The notes under the pieces are model-generated. The model made no database searches, was not told the DNA's origin, and saw only the letters and a list, made by a program, of their open reading frames with translations. Of a stretch of 64,000 nt of DNA, positions 11,149 through 21,918 are shown piece after piece. Origin of the DNA: Dendrolimus kikuchii. Lineage: Eukaryota; Arthropoda; Insecta; Lepidoptera; Lasiocampidae. The stretch is from positions 6,842,501 through 6,906,500 of the forward strand of contig CM034388.1 of assembly GCA_019925095.2 (NCBI GenBank), given 5' to 3'. Position numbers and translations under genes: made by a program. The stretch's first letter is position 1. Each line of letters starts with the position of its first letter.

Positions 11149-12760
11149 TTTTTTTTCTCTTTATTTATAAGAGGGTCTGGTCAGTATTGACCATGTCACC
11201 CTCATAGGAAAAACACACTTAATTTACCGCCGCTTAATACCTACTTTAACTAGATTGTATAGCATCCTGACATCATCCGATAGGGGATATGCTAGGATAC
11301 TATTACCCGCACCAAATTCGTGCAAGTCACGTCCTAACAAATTTCTTTCAGTCTCGTTACGTACGCACTCCACCGAAATGTGATTTACGTCTTCTGTAAC
11401 CTGACACTATGCAATTGGGTGTTACTGATCTTTTCATTAAAAATGCGAACCCGTTTAGTGGTATGTGTTCGGAGTGAAGTCGAAAAGCTGTCACTATTTT
11501 AGGTCTAGACAAGGATGACCCCGCAAACCACGGTGAGCGTGTTAGATTGGGTTGAATAGTCCTATACCATATGCCCTTCGTTACAGATCTCTCATCAAAG
11601 TGTTCCTTCCACAATTCTGTGCATTTATTTTTGACTACGTACAGGAGATCAGTAAATAAGGGCATACAGTGGAAGGGTTCTCCATCATCAATAGCTTCCT
11701 TAGCGAGGCGATCAGCAGCCTCGTTTCCTGGCAAACCTATATGTAAAGGGATCCACTGAATTTTAATTAATTTACTGGATCTTGACAATTCCCGAAGGAA
11801 TTTCAAAATGCTGTAGGCCATCGGTAGTCCTCAAAAAGTCGAGGTGCATCGAGCCAGGTGAAAGATAGCACTTTTAGAATCGGTAAAAATGGCATATTTG
11901 CCTGCACCACAAGAATTTATCTAAGAAACCGCCTCCGCTATGGCTAATAATTCTATATGCATGATGGAAATATTAGCTTCAATTTTTAATTTTAAAGAGC
12001 TGTTGGTTTGCGGGTCATAAAGGCCTAAACCACTGCATTGATTTTTAACTTTTGACTCATCTGTGTATATATGATAGAAGTCTACGTACATTGCACTTAG
12101 AAAGTCCGTGCATTTTTGTTTCAAAATAGAAGGGTTATAGCATGACTTCGGTTTTCCAACGGATTTTATAGTTGGTTCAATTATGGAAGCAACATCCACA
12201 CTGCTCACCCACGAATCCAAAGAAAACATCTCTAACTGTTTGCTTGTGTGGATAGACCGGTTCTTTAGTAAGTCATGAATCAGAACTACTAAAGGTTTAT
12301 GTTTATGGCTCCAATAAAAACCCTGACAAAGCGTGCTTAAATTACTTAGGATATGGATAATTTCACTAGCTGAGAATGATTTACTCTTTAACCAAAACTT
12401 TCCAGCAAGATAATACCTACAACATCGCAATGGTACAGCCATTGCGATGTTGTAGGTATTGAAGTTCGCATTTCATTACGTGAATTGCTGTGCTTTTAAT
12501 AAATCTCCCAATAATCCGCCTACGCTGGTTTTGAATATGGTCTAGTTTGCTTAAATTTGTACGACAACTATTTCCGTATAAAGAACTTGCGTAATCTAGC
12601 CTACTGCGAATCAAAGCAATATAGACACGTCGTAAAATATAAGGATGGGCCCCCCAACCTGAGCCGCATAATGCTTTAAATGTATTAATTAGTTTTAATA
12701 ATTTACTTTCCATTTCATTAATATGTAATCCGTAAGAATAAGCCTGAATGGCGCTCTGTT
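11149..12760 (-). pseudogene. I-type LINE remnant: RT thumb, RNase H, 3' tail
   Basis: A decayed non-LTR retrotransposon read leftward. 12760-12460 encodes the end of the reverse transcriptase (RSRLDYASSLYG, then LSKLDHIQNQ). A palindrome at 12412-12460 then shifts the frame. Next come YLAGKFWLKSKS and an RNase H domain with its catalytic blocks: YTDESK (first Asp), ELLAIAEAV (Glu), FTDSKSA (second Asp), and NEAADRLAKEAI (last Asp). Two in-frame stops lie between 11835 and 11920. The 3' untranslated part ends at 11149 in an A-run (T on this strand). An RNase H domain after the RT points to the I, R1 or LOA group rather than RTE or Jockey. Inactive; 5' end absent. Confidence 0.87.
12412..12460. 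repeat. perfect 22-bp palindrome with 5-nt loop
   Basis: Arms 12412-12433 and 12439-12460 are exact reverse complements; the loop is tacag. It lies inside the LINE coding region and coincides with the frame change. Confidence 0.97.
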
Positions 12761-13198
12761 GTTCGTGCCTACCCCGCAAGGGAACAGGCGTGAAGTTATG
12801 TATGTATGTATCTGTGAGTATATTGTCTGAAGTTTCATGTCTACTGCGTGTGGACTGCACACACACACAATTTTCTTTTATTCAGAAACTTTAATACTTA
12901 CCTGCTTTGTGAAGTAGGTGAATATTAAAGTTTTCAAATAAAAAAGAAGGAAAAAATTAATACAAAGAAATCCGAAGCAATACATTAGTATTCCATAACA
13001 AAGCGAAAGGCAAACACGATGAGATTGCGGCCATTGGGCAACTTTTTAATAAACCCGGCAACGGTAACAATAAACCCGTAAAAACGGTTTTTATAAACCC
13101 ATCGCGGCCCCTCGCCCGTCCGGCGAGAACCGACGTTTACCGGAAAATTGCGGAAGTAATCGGTTTTTTCACCCCACCTTACTTTTATATTATTTTAC
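12761..13198. other. no gene; repeat scrap and GC-rich patch
   Basis: 12735-12800 is a dispersed repeat (gaatggcgctctgttgttcg, then gcaagggaacaggcgtgaag and tatg units) that recurs in part at 37467-37488. 13010-13190 is GC-richer with no recognised repeat. Confidence 0.5.
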
Positions 13199-13530
13199 TA
13201 GCTCTGCCTGTCACTTCGTTCGTGACATCCATCATATTCGAATCTTCTAATGCCAGTTTTTATATCTTACTATTCACATGTGTGTATTACCTACCATCAA
13301 TAAATAGAAAAATGACATTACTTGTATGCTAAATTTAACCAGTAAGTAAAAAATGAATGGATAATAAGATAGAAAGCCGATAGAATCCTGCAAAATATCG
13401 TAATGAAATATACATGAATGTTTAAGATAAAATCGCTTTTTTAATTCCTATTATACTTAAAATCCGTTGAAAAGTTTAGCAGCCTGTTCGAGTGAAGCCA
13501 GTTAGTTCAGACAGACTGATAGACAAAAAT
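13199..13530 (+). repeat. old dispersed repeat starting actagctctgcc
   Basis: It starts tactagctctgcctgtcacttcg and ends cagacagactgatagacaaa, the pattern of a common interspersed repeat also seen at 25558, 28684, 39720, 40665 and (inverted) 49960. The parent element is not identified. Confidence 0.5.
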
Positions 13531-13619
13531 ATAAAAAACGGTAATTTATGTTTACATCTGATAAACATATAAAAGCAGTTTTAACTTTATTTTGCAATAA
13601 CAAAGAAGCACTTCAATTT

Positions 13620-14290
13620 TTAACCGACTTTAAAAAGGTTCTCAATTCGTCTGTATGGTTTTTTGTATCTTCGTTCTTCGAGTTCTCCGTCGATTGTAAA
13701 CCGATTTTCAAATTTTTCTTTTAATCGAACGGTTATACTCCCGAAATGGTCATATTGTCATCATGTTATGATCTGAGGAGTGGATTCGAAGGAATTTGAG
13801 AAACTTACGAAAGTGGTTAAGCAACTTCTTCGTAACACGATATCCCCGTCATTTGTGAACCGATTTTCAATTTTTTCTTTATTTGTAAGTTTATACTCCC
13901 GAGGTGGTCCCATGGTCACCAGGTCAGGATTTGGTGAGTGGATTCCAGGGAAATCGAGAGTTAGTAACCCTGATTAAAGAACGCCGAGCGCCTACATTCT
14001 TGGAAAAAGCTTGTATATGCGTGAAGGTATTACATTTTCTACAGGCGTTTAATTTTTTATACGCATGTTAGGCGATTTCTTGGTCAATTGTGGACCGATT
14101 TTCAAATAGTTATAAAAGATATAACTCCCGAGATGGTCACCCTTAGTCACCAAGACAGGATCTGATTTGTGGATCGCAAGGAAATCGAGAGCAACCCTTG
14201 TTGAAGAGCATATACGCCGAATTGATGGCAAATTTGTATACGCGTGCCAATTGTACAATTTCTACAGGTGCTTAATATATTATTTCTAAA
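13620..14290 (+). repeat. modular repeat of the AACCGACTT family, copy 2
   Basis: It starts taaccgactttaaaaaggttctcaattcg and follows the same order of modules as 5165-5850, including the shared gatttcttgg and gtataattt-acaggcgt blocks. The short ORFs here translate these modules and are not genes. Confidence 0.75.
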
Positions 14291-14639
14291 GCTATTGAAG
14301 TATTTGCGCAACTAAAAAGCAAAAAGAATATTTATTTTGTTAAAAAAAATGTATTGGCTTTACGTAGGTACTTATCGGAAGTTTTTGGAAGGAACTTAAT
14401 GGCTGATATTTTGTAGTTTTATTTCTTCTCTTGTCTTCATGTCTTGACATCTGTCTGTCGTTTAGCGGTTTAAGTGTTGGCCAGTTTTAAGTTAGAGGTT
14501 TGGGGTGGTATTCCAGACAGAGTAAATTTCATAAAAGAACTTTCGTGATTTACTTCGTTTTGAGTATAAGTATAGGAGCGTCTACTGTGTTCGTTGTTGT
14601 CCCTGATATTATCGTAACTTACCCAATTTAGTAGTATAC

Positions 14640-15086
14640 ATAATCCTAGTGGAAATCTTCATTACTCGAGATAAAAGTTTATGTTTTTATAATAGTTTCA
14701 GCAAATTCTGGCTTTAGCACCATTAGAGCCTTATTATATGTATAACATCAGCCTTTGTAGTTTTGACAGCACGTAGCCGTCCCTATCTTTTATGGTCTTC
14801 GACAAAGGAAATGTTGGTATATCTATATTATATATAGTAGATACGATATTCAAAAGCTTGCTATCAGCCATATATACGGACTTTGAAGTGTCTTCAATGT
14901 TTTGAATATGACCGTTAAAGGCAATCACTTCAATCCTATTTGCTTTAACACATTCCATATTGTTACGTGATAATTAAACATGACAAAAATGAATGGGGCG
15001 AAATTGCAGGAGATTTGTAACGTGTTCCAAATTCGAAACAATAAAAAAAGGAAAGTGTTTTATGTAACAGTATGTAGACTAGATAG
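14640..15086 (-). pseudogene. maT (DD37D) transposon, 5' half only
   Basis: A second, more decayed copy of the element at 15264-16572, in the same orientation. The transposase N-terminus is recognisable from about 14958 leftward (VKANRIEVIAFN against VKENRIAVIALH). Its outer terminal repeat is at 15061-15086 (tatgtaacag, then gtagacta). Everything past the DNA-binding region is missing, so the catalytic core is gone. Confidence 0.8.
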
Positions 15087-15118
15087 TTATACATTTTATA
15101 ACGGCAAATAAAGTATTG

Positions 15119-15196
15119 TATTGTTTAGTTCTATTCTGATGTATTTTTATAACAAACCGTTGTTATAAAAATACATCAGAATAGAACTAAACAATA
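15119..15196. repeat. perfect 37-bp inverted repeat with 4-nt loop
   Basis: Arms 15119-15155 and 15160-15196 are exact reverse complements around accg. It sits between the two maT copies. Confidence 0.97.
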
Positions 15197-15263
15197 GACG
15201 CTACAAATTGATTTTTAGTTCATTTCGTTTAAACATGCTTACATACAAAAAATTATATGTACC

Positions 15264-16572
15264 TAGTCCAGCCAAAGTTCTGTTACAAATGAAAATGCTT
15301 TTTTTTAAATGAAGTAATGTAATATTATTAAAATTTATACCTACATATTTATTAATCTCAGCAAAAAATAAAAAAATATTCTATTCGAAATGGCCACCTT
15401 TGGCTTTTATACAGGCCTTTAATCTGTTTGGCCATGAATCTATGGATTTACGCACTGTTTCCAAGGGAAATTTCGCCACTGCTTGCTCCAAAGATTTTTT
15501 AAGAGACTCAATGTCGCCGTGTCGTTTAGAGCAGGCCATGTCCTCTAAAACTGACCATAATTTGAAGTCTAAAGGGTTGAGGTCTGGGCTAGATGAGGGT
15601 CAGTCTTCAGCTCTTATAAAGTCCGGAACGTTGGTTTCAAGCCAGGCTTGAGTAGTTCGTGTCTTGTGACCAGGTGCAGAGTCCTGCTGGAAATTCCACG
15701 GTATATTTTTAAACAGTGTATTACTGAGAGGTTTCACAACATGATCCAAAACTGTATCTTAATACACTTTGGCTGAAGTTTTCACGCCTTTCTCACAAAA
15801 ATGTAGTTTTGTGATTCCTTGATAAGACACGCCCCACCAAACCATCACTGACGCAGGATGATGACCACGTTGTACCTTTCCGACCACTTGATCAGCTTCT
15901 TTAGGACTGTGAGCGTAAACTTTATAATTTTGCTTATTGTAGTGTTCTTCAATCGTAAAAATTTTTTCATCGGTAAAGAGGATATTTCTGTGCCTTTCAC
16001 CTGCGTATCGCGACAGAAGGCGTTTTGATCGATCCACTCTCTTTAATTGTAAAGATTGATTTAGGGCATGTCCTGTATATCGACGATAAGCACCGAGCTT
16101 CAGGTCTTGTTTTATAATACGCGACAGAGTCCAAGCGGGAATCTTCATTACTCGTGATAAGATTTTTTGCTTCCTAATGGGGTTTCGACGAATTCTGGAT
16201 TTAACAGCATTAACAGCCTTTGTAGTTCTAACAGCACGCGGCCGCCCCGATCTTTTCTGGTCTTCGACAGGCGGAGTGTTGCTGTATCTGTTGATAGTAC
16301 GATATACGAACATACGGCTGATACCAAGCTTTTGAAGTGTCTGGAATATGACCGACGGCTCTATACCCACTTTGTGTAAAGCGATCACTGCAATCCTATT
16401 TTCTTTAACACCCCATTCCATACCGTAATTTGATAATGAACACAAAAAAAATATGTGAAATGGCGCAAAACCGAAAGAAGTTTTTAAAATAATATACGTG
16501 TTCCAAATTCAAAATAATTAAAAAGTTGAAAAAAATAAAAGTTTTTATGTAACAGTATTTATGGCCAGACTA
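15264..16572 (-). mobile_element. maT-type Tc1/mariner transposon
   Basis: A nearly complete cut-and-paste transposon of about 1.3 kb. The imperfect terminal inverted repeats begin TAGTCcaGCCAaa and, on the other strand, TAGTCtgGCCAta; the outer TA fits the TA target of this superfamily. It encodes the transposase listed separately. A half copy in the same orientation lies 68 bp beyond the intervening hairpin. Confidence 0.85.
15388..16445 (-). pseudogene. maT DD37D transposase with two nonsense codons
   Basis: The transposase of the element above, about 350 codons, in one frame throughout. The N-terminus has paired helix-turn-helix DNA-binding regions and a GRPRAVRT hook. The catalytic triad reads FTDEKIF (Asp 1), NFQQDSAPGHKT (Asp 2) and SPDLNPLDFKLWS (Asp 3). 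Thirty-seven residues separate the last two Asp, the DD37D signature of the maT lineage. MVWWGVS lies between the first and second. There are two stop codons: TAA after AKVY (15759-15761 region) and TGA in place of a Trp after RAED. Both are single-base changes, so the copy died recently compared with its half-length neighbour. Confidence 0.92.
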
Positions 16573-17104
16573 GTTACTTATTAGTACCTATGGATAGATG
16601 AATAAACACTATCTAATTCTAATTCAATTCAATCTAAGCGATAACTTGAATATATTAAATATTTTCTGTAAATAAGTATCTAGACACCATATAAAACAAA
16701 TCGAAGTATATTAAATTTTACTGCGAATCAATTAAATTAATCACTTCATTAAAAAGTTATTATTTTCAAGGTACCTGTCGTTTCTTTCCGAAAAATGCCG
16801 AAACCTACCGCCAATCGGGGCGCACCGTTACAGTTCTAAATTCGAAATTCAAACGGCGAGTAATTGTTTTAAAGCGAGAACCGAGCGCGGGGGCGAAGGG
16901 ATGTAACGCCCACGGCTGCGTTTGACAGTCCCCACCTATTATGCCCTAAGGGGTAGCAATTTTTTGTAACACCCTGTGTTACGTCTCCCCTTAGCCCGGG
17001 ACGACTGACCTGTGACAAACGTTTGTGAATTACTTTATGTTCAAAATTATTTTTGTTGTTATTAGGCTGATGTGCATAGATATTACATAACAAGTGCATA
17101 ACCG
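16573..17104. other. no gene; GC-rich stretch of unknown origin
   Basis: 16790-17010 is GC-rich and contains the inverted pair gtaacaccctgtgttac. A 76-codon minus-strand frame here has no recognisable homology. Confidence 0.4.
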
Positions 17105-17168
17105 ATGGTTAAAATAAAATAATCGCTAAAAGTATGTGGCTAAACAGCGATTATTTTGTTTTAACCAT
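17105..17168. repeat. 23-bp inverted repeat, 18-nt loop
   Basis: Arms 17105-17127 and 17146-17168 pair with one mismatch (atggttaaaa-taaaataatcgct). Likely a miniature transposon tip pair. Confidence 0.9.
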
Positions 17169-17552
17169 TGGGCGTCGCTTAAATAGACATACACACCAGC
17201 CTTAAAATTTATAGCAGATTAATCGGTTAGTACACTATGTGGTGTACAGGGATATCATATCTAAATCAGGGTGTTCTAAGAAAAATACAGGCTATATCTA
17301 TTATAGCTACATCGCATCCACCATTGTCATGTTTACCCATATACGAACATGGGTATATTGATTAGGCAGTTTCCCTAATCAGATTGGCTTGTTTTCACAA
17401 TTGTCTCGTTATTAATGTAAAGTACAACATCATTATAAATCATACACATTGAGATAATCGACATGTAAATCCAGTCCGCCTTGGAATAGCGTGGCGTATA
17501 TCCCGCCATTTCCCTGAAATGAATGGCACGATCCTAACTTGTTGTTTTAGAC

Positions 17553-18157
17553 CAGTGTTTTTCAATCTGTGGGTCGCGACCCCTAGGGGGGTCGCAGAGA
17601 CTAGCTCGGAGGGTCACCGTCAAAAGAGAAAAGGCAATTTAAAGTTATACCTCATACTTAGGTACTTTTTAAGCTCAGCAGCTTTATGTAGACAGATAGA
17701 TAGATATGATAGATATGAGTTTTCGTGAAATGAAATGAAATTTATTAACATGTAGGTAAGTAGTACAGGGTACATATAAAATGACTAAAATACAGAGAAC
17801 AGTACAAATGGCGTCCCAAAGGAAACTCTGCTTCCCGCGCTAGGTCTCCTTAGAGTCTGTGTGGCGAGCTACAGTAGGATTCGCTTCGGTCATATAATTC
17901 TCATCATTGCTGATAGTACATTAATGCAATGTCTTTGTGTAGTCAACATTTATATGTATAATATTAATATTTTCTATTGTTAAATTAAAAATTAATTATT
18001 TTGTAGGTCCTAATAATGAATATAGGTAACAAAATAGAGAAAAACATAAAAGTTATCTTTTAAATTACTAACTTTTTATCTGTCTATATCCCAAGGGGTC
18101 GTCAAAGTTTTTGAACCTGTAAAGGGGTCGCGTATTCAAAAAGATTGAAAAGCACTG
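17553..18157. mobile_element. non-autonomous hAT-type element with 8-bp target duplication
   Basis: Ends are CAGTGtttttcaatct and agattgaaaagCACTG, inverted repeats that fit the hAT terminal consensus (C/T-A-N-N-G). The flanking 8-mers TTTTAGAC (17545-17552) and TTCTAGAC (18158-18165) differ at one base. The subterminal gggtcgcgaccc palindrome is typical of this group. The 605-bp interior has no transposase. Confidence 0.9.
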
Positions 18158-19189
18158 TTCTAGACCAAATTAAAAAAAAATGTTGACTGTTTGATCCAAT
18201 ATATTTTAAATAATAACTAGCCAAAAAACCAAAGTACAACTATGGCGCCATCTAGATATGTAGCATATAGAACTTCTTAAATTTATTTATTTGGAATAGT
18301 TTGTTTTATTATATTATAATTCATTTAAAAATAAATAAATATAATAGTTGTTGTTTAACGAGGTCATTTATTGAATGTTTTTATTATTATTATATGAAGA
18401 AAATTATAAATAATATAATACAATAAAAGAAAACGTAACTTATATGTATTGTATTCTATCCATAGTCCCTCGAGATTATAAGTAGAATAATTATTTTATT
18501 ATATAATTTATTTTTTTATAAAATATATTATTTTTATATTATTATATTTTTACTATAGTTATTAACAAAAATAAAAGCCCAGTCAATACTGGACTTATAT
18601 CTGTGTTAATGTTCACCCCAAGTCAATCGGTAACTTGTTAAACGCATGCGTTAACTTTTACTCAGAGCGTAAGGGAATTTTCACGGTTACTTTGACTTTG
18701 AGTCAGGATTATAAAGCCTGACTTATCATGTTGCTGACTTTTGGACTTATGGCCTGTTGCTATATCTTACCGATCGTTCATTTGCCTTACTATCGGTTAC
18801 AATATGACATAAGTTCCATACAAATAATGTTAAAATTTCACAGATAGTAAGGCAAGGAATTTATAGTAAAATATAGGAACCGGCCAACTATAGATTAAAT
18901 AAATAACCAAGAGGCCGTGTATGAGGCAAAATCGCACATGGAAGATTATTCAGTCTAATTTTAAAAATAAATTTTATTTTCATCTAAATATGACCTAACT
19001 CTTGTTTTTTGTTCAATGTATACATCGAGTGGGAATACTATTTTTGAATTTTGCAACTGGTAAATTTTCACATTGTTGATTATAACTCAAAAATAGAAAA
19101 ATAAAAAATACATTTGCAATGTGTTTAAAAAAAAGTATTTCTTTCCCATATATAAAACAAGTGTCTTTAAAAAAATACACATAATTTAC
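18158..19189. other. AT-rich intron-side sequence
   Basis: No gene is seen. It holds the miniature element at 18750-18886. By position it is intron downstream of Dbx exon 4. Confidence 0.5.
18750..18886. mobile_element. palindromic miniature element (TGGCC family)
   Basis: Termini tggcctgttgctatatcttac and the complement of atataggaaccggcca are about 45-bp imperfect inverted repeats containing gccttactat. Relatives lie at 51065-51209 and, more diverged, 61898-62160 and 62329-62462. No clear target duplication in this copy. Confidence 0.75.
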
Positions 19190-19335
19190 CTGACTATCTT
19201 TCAGTCCTAATTTTTCTGCCAGTTTCTTCCTATCGGGTTTGGATATGTACTTCTGAACCTGAAACCTTTTCTCCAGGCCCTTGCGTTGAAGGTCGGAGAA
19301 GACGGCTCGCCTCATCATGCCGCGTCGGGGCTTTC
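19190..19335 (-). CDS. Dbx: Dbx exon 4: homeodomain residues 1-44
   Basis: This exon encodes the first two helices of the Dbx homeodomain transcription factor. It starts after ttttttcag at 19336 and reads KPRRGMMRRAVFSD, then QKYISKPDRKKLAEK and LGLKDSQ. Both the KPRRGM run before the domain and the ISKPDRKKLA signature are diagnostic of Dbx. It takes the split G from exon 3 (phase 1) and ends in phase 0 at CAG/GTAAAT, exactly at homeodomain position 44/45, a common homeobox intron site. The third, DNA-reading helix (VKIWFQNRRMKW in relatives) is on the next exon, which I could not find in 1-19189. In this translation these are residues 311-358. Dbx proteins are repressors that pattern neural progenitors in other animals; the same role here is inference. 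Confidence 0.97.
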
Positions 19336-19481
19336 CTGAAAAAAATTAAAATTAAAAAGTGGCCATGTGCTTGTCTGTGCCACTTATAACAAAAGGTTCT
19401 GTGGAGGTGATCAAAGTCCATTATTCATGTCATTTGGCAAAAAGATTACAATATAAATGTGGCAACCGCATGGAATTTACA

Positions 19482-19799
19482 TCCGTGCAGGAACGGAGAA
19501 AGAATACAATTTCCTGCGGCCAGGCGGCCTGTCGTAAGAGGCGATAAAACAACCCACAGCCAGGTGGTAGGGTACTTGCTCGACTGGATGCCGACCACCC
19601 CTGGTCTAGAGTATGCCGCCATAACAACCTTGTATTGTGTTTCGGCATTAGTGACCAGGTTCCAGTCTCCCTTAAGAGAGCAACAGCGCATATGTAGCAC
19701 CTTTAGTGTTACAAATGTCCATAGGCGATGGTAACCGCTTTCCATCAAGTGGGCCGTCTGCCTGTTTGCTGAACTTCTGCAATAAAAAATAAAAAAAAA
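19482..19799 (+). mobile_element. S1 element, full length
   Basis: It runs from atccgtgcaggaacgg to ctgcaataaaaaat with an A-rich tail, less than 150 bp upstream of the Dbx exon 4 acceptor (in intron 3). Confidence 0.9.
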
Positions 19800-20797
19800 T
19801 GGAAGAAGAAAATTATCATCTATTGAAAATGAATGTAATTATTTCAAAATGGATTTTTACGGATTACTTATTGAAAGTCATGAGTCTACCACCGCTTCCA
19901 AAGCAATTTTCTATATTGTTAAAGGAGAAGAAGCAGCGCAACAAACTCTCCAGCAACATATCTTTACTTAATACATTTCTTATTCGTATTTTTTTTTAAT
20001 GTAGTTTATACTAATACAAGGTTTACCACAGTAATTTATATGTATGATTATTGATTTATGAAAAAGTTTGGTGGCGATCACATTATACCTATTCGGTGCG
20101 GTCGTCTTCTATGGCAGCAGTTTACGGACTATGACTGGTACTGTAGAGGTGACAATTATCTAATAATATCTTTGGAGTTTGACTACGGAACCATAAGGAA
20201 GACTATGGAACCATAAAGAAAGTATTAAAAATACCCTAAACTTCGAGTTTACCTTATCCAAAGGCATTGTTGAAACCAATTTTTATTAAAAATATTCTTG
20301 ATGTTTAAATACCACAAAGTATTTTAGAATTATTCACTTCATAAATAATTCAAATATTGACACATAATTTTTACGACTTTCCAAGCAAACAAATATTCTA
20401 TATGTTAAGGAATATTTGTTATTATTACCTACCTATTAATATTACCTATGTATAAAAAAGTATGATTTGTACAAAAAATTCATTAAAGAATGTCGTCAAG
20501 ATTTTAATCGACTTTAAAAAAAGGGACGGTTTTCAATTCGTCGTATAAATACTTTTTGTTTTTTAAGATCTGACTAACGATACTCCAACCAACTATGTAC
20601 ATAATCAACTACATGTATCGCGACGAAGCTTCTAATGTTTTATTGTTTCGAGGTTTTACTAAACTTTTAGCACCGTAGGTGTACACTACATTTTTCTGTC
20701 TCATCCATATAGTTTTAGTAGTTTCTGGGAAAAATAATTGTGATATACATACAGTACTCGATTGGACATATCGAGATAATGGTAATACAATACTGAC
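19800..20797. other. Dbx intron 3 sequence
   Basis: AT-rich. An AACCGACTT-family left end lies at 20503-20560 (aatcgactttaaaaaaaggg, then ttttcaattcgtc). No other feature. Confidence 0.55.
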
Positions 20798-20869
20798 CTC
20801 TCGAACTATGTGCCCATGGAAAACCTCCAGGTAATGGAAAAACTTGGGTGTGGGCTTGTGCTGGTCTTA
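20798..20869 (-). CDS. Dbx: Dbx exon 3: stretch preceding the homeodomain
   Basis: A 72-nt coding exon. The acceptor is a T-rich tract ending in cag (20870); the donor is AGAG/GTCAGTA. It uses phase 1 at both ends: it completes the Val begun in exon 2, adds 23 codons, and leaves one G. It reads VFPLPGGFPWAHSSRG, corresponding to the conserved P-x-PG-x-F-x-W-p-x-x-x-RG stretch just before KPRRGM in Dbx proteins. It is residues 287-309 here. Frame and phase agreement with exons 2 and 4 is exact, which is the main support for so small an exon. AACCGACTT-family fragments lie on both sides. Confidence 0.95.
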
Positions 20870-21918
20870 CTGAAAAAAAAAATATATATCAGCCTCTAGG
20901 AGTTATATTTTAAAAAATGCGTAGGTAATATTGGTTAAAAGTGAATAATATGTAAACTGTTTTTAATGTGGCCAGTCTTTTGGGCGCGTTTCCGCCTGAC
21001 AGCGGTCTAGAACTAGATTTTATACTTTAATTTTAGTTTGTATATATAGTTTAATTTATTGTATAGTTTAATTTATTTATAATTTAGTATATTTATAATT
21101 AGATACCTATATAATAGTATTTTTAAGATAGTTTAGTTTATAATTTTATTTTATTTTAAAATAGTAAATTATCAAGATTTAAAATAAAAACAAAGAATTA
21201 TATTTTTGAATCAAAATCTTAATAAAAATTTTCAACACTCTTAAAGTCGGTTTCTTTTTTGTTAGAATTTTTTTATTTTACACTTTCAAGATACATGTAT
21301 GGTATCCCTAATAAGGTAGCTTCTGGAATGTCAAAACGATAGCTGATGAAACGGAAGCGTATTTAGAAAACGTTGTTGGGCGCAGCTAGAAGGTAAATTA
21401 TGTATATGCATTTAAGAAACTAATAAGTGCCGTCAAATTAAAATTAATGAAGTATCGCTAGGACATGCGGGGCAGTTAATAAATGTATATCAGTTGGTTC
21501 TGGCACTCGCCAGCCGCTCCCGCAGCGCGGCTCGTGTATTTTGGTTTACAGAAAACTAACTCATTTTTGTCCATTGTTTTAAAAGTTGGATTGGTGTAAG
21601 TGCTTGACGACAATGATTTAATTAAATGATTACGCCCATCGTCTAGTGTCACCAAGCAGCATTTTTTTACGTTTTCTAAATACGACGGATCTCAAAATTA
21701 ATTTACGCGATCGTGCTGTTTATCGTTATGGATTTCCATTGTACACTTTCCTAGCATTCATAATCGAGTCTAGTACAACACGTTATTGATCTTAATTAGG
21801 TGTCTACTCGTTAATAAGATTGTCATAAACCTAACAATATTATTTTTCAATACATTTTCTATTTGATTTTGAGTAATCTGTTATATCTTCCGAACCCATG
21901 GTCTAATAGCAATAAATT
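20870..21918. other. Dbx intron 2 sequence next to exon 3
   Basis: AT-rich. 21225-21270 is an AACCGACTT-family right end (aaagtcggtttcttttttgtt). 21480-21660 is less AT-rich and holds gatttaattaaatgattacg, a palindromic homeodomain-type site; a candidate conserved element. Confidence 0.4.

Noticed and set aside
13780..14258. Short ORFs on both strands.
   Set aside because: They translate AACCGACTT-family modules also present at 5230-5770, with no coding constraint visible.
16869..17099. A 76-codon minus-strand frame in a GC-rich stretch.
   Set aside because: No recognised motif, no splice context and a composition explained by the underlying GC-rich sequence.
20503..21270. A single transposon containing Dbx exon 3.
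   Set aside because: The exon is a conserved part of Dbx and cannot derive from the repeat; the flanking ends are better explained as separate fragments.
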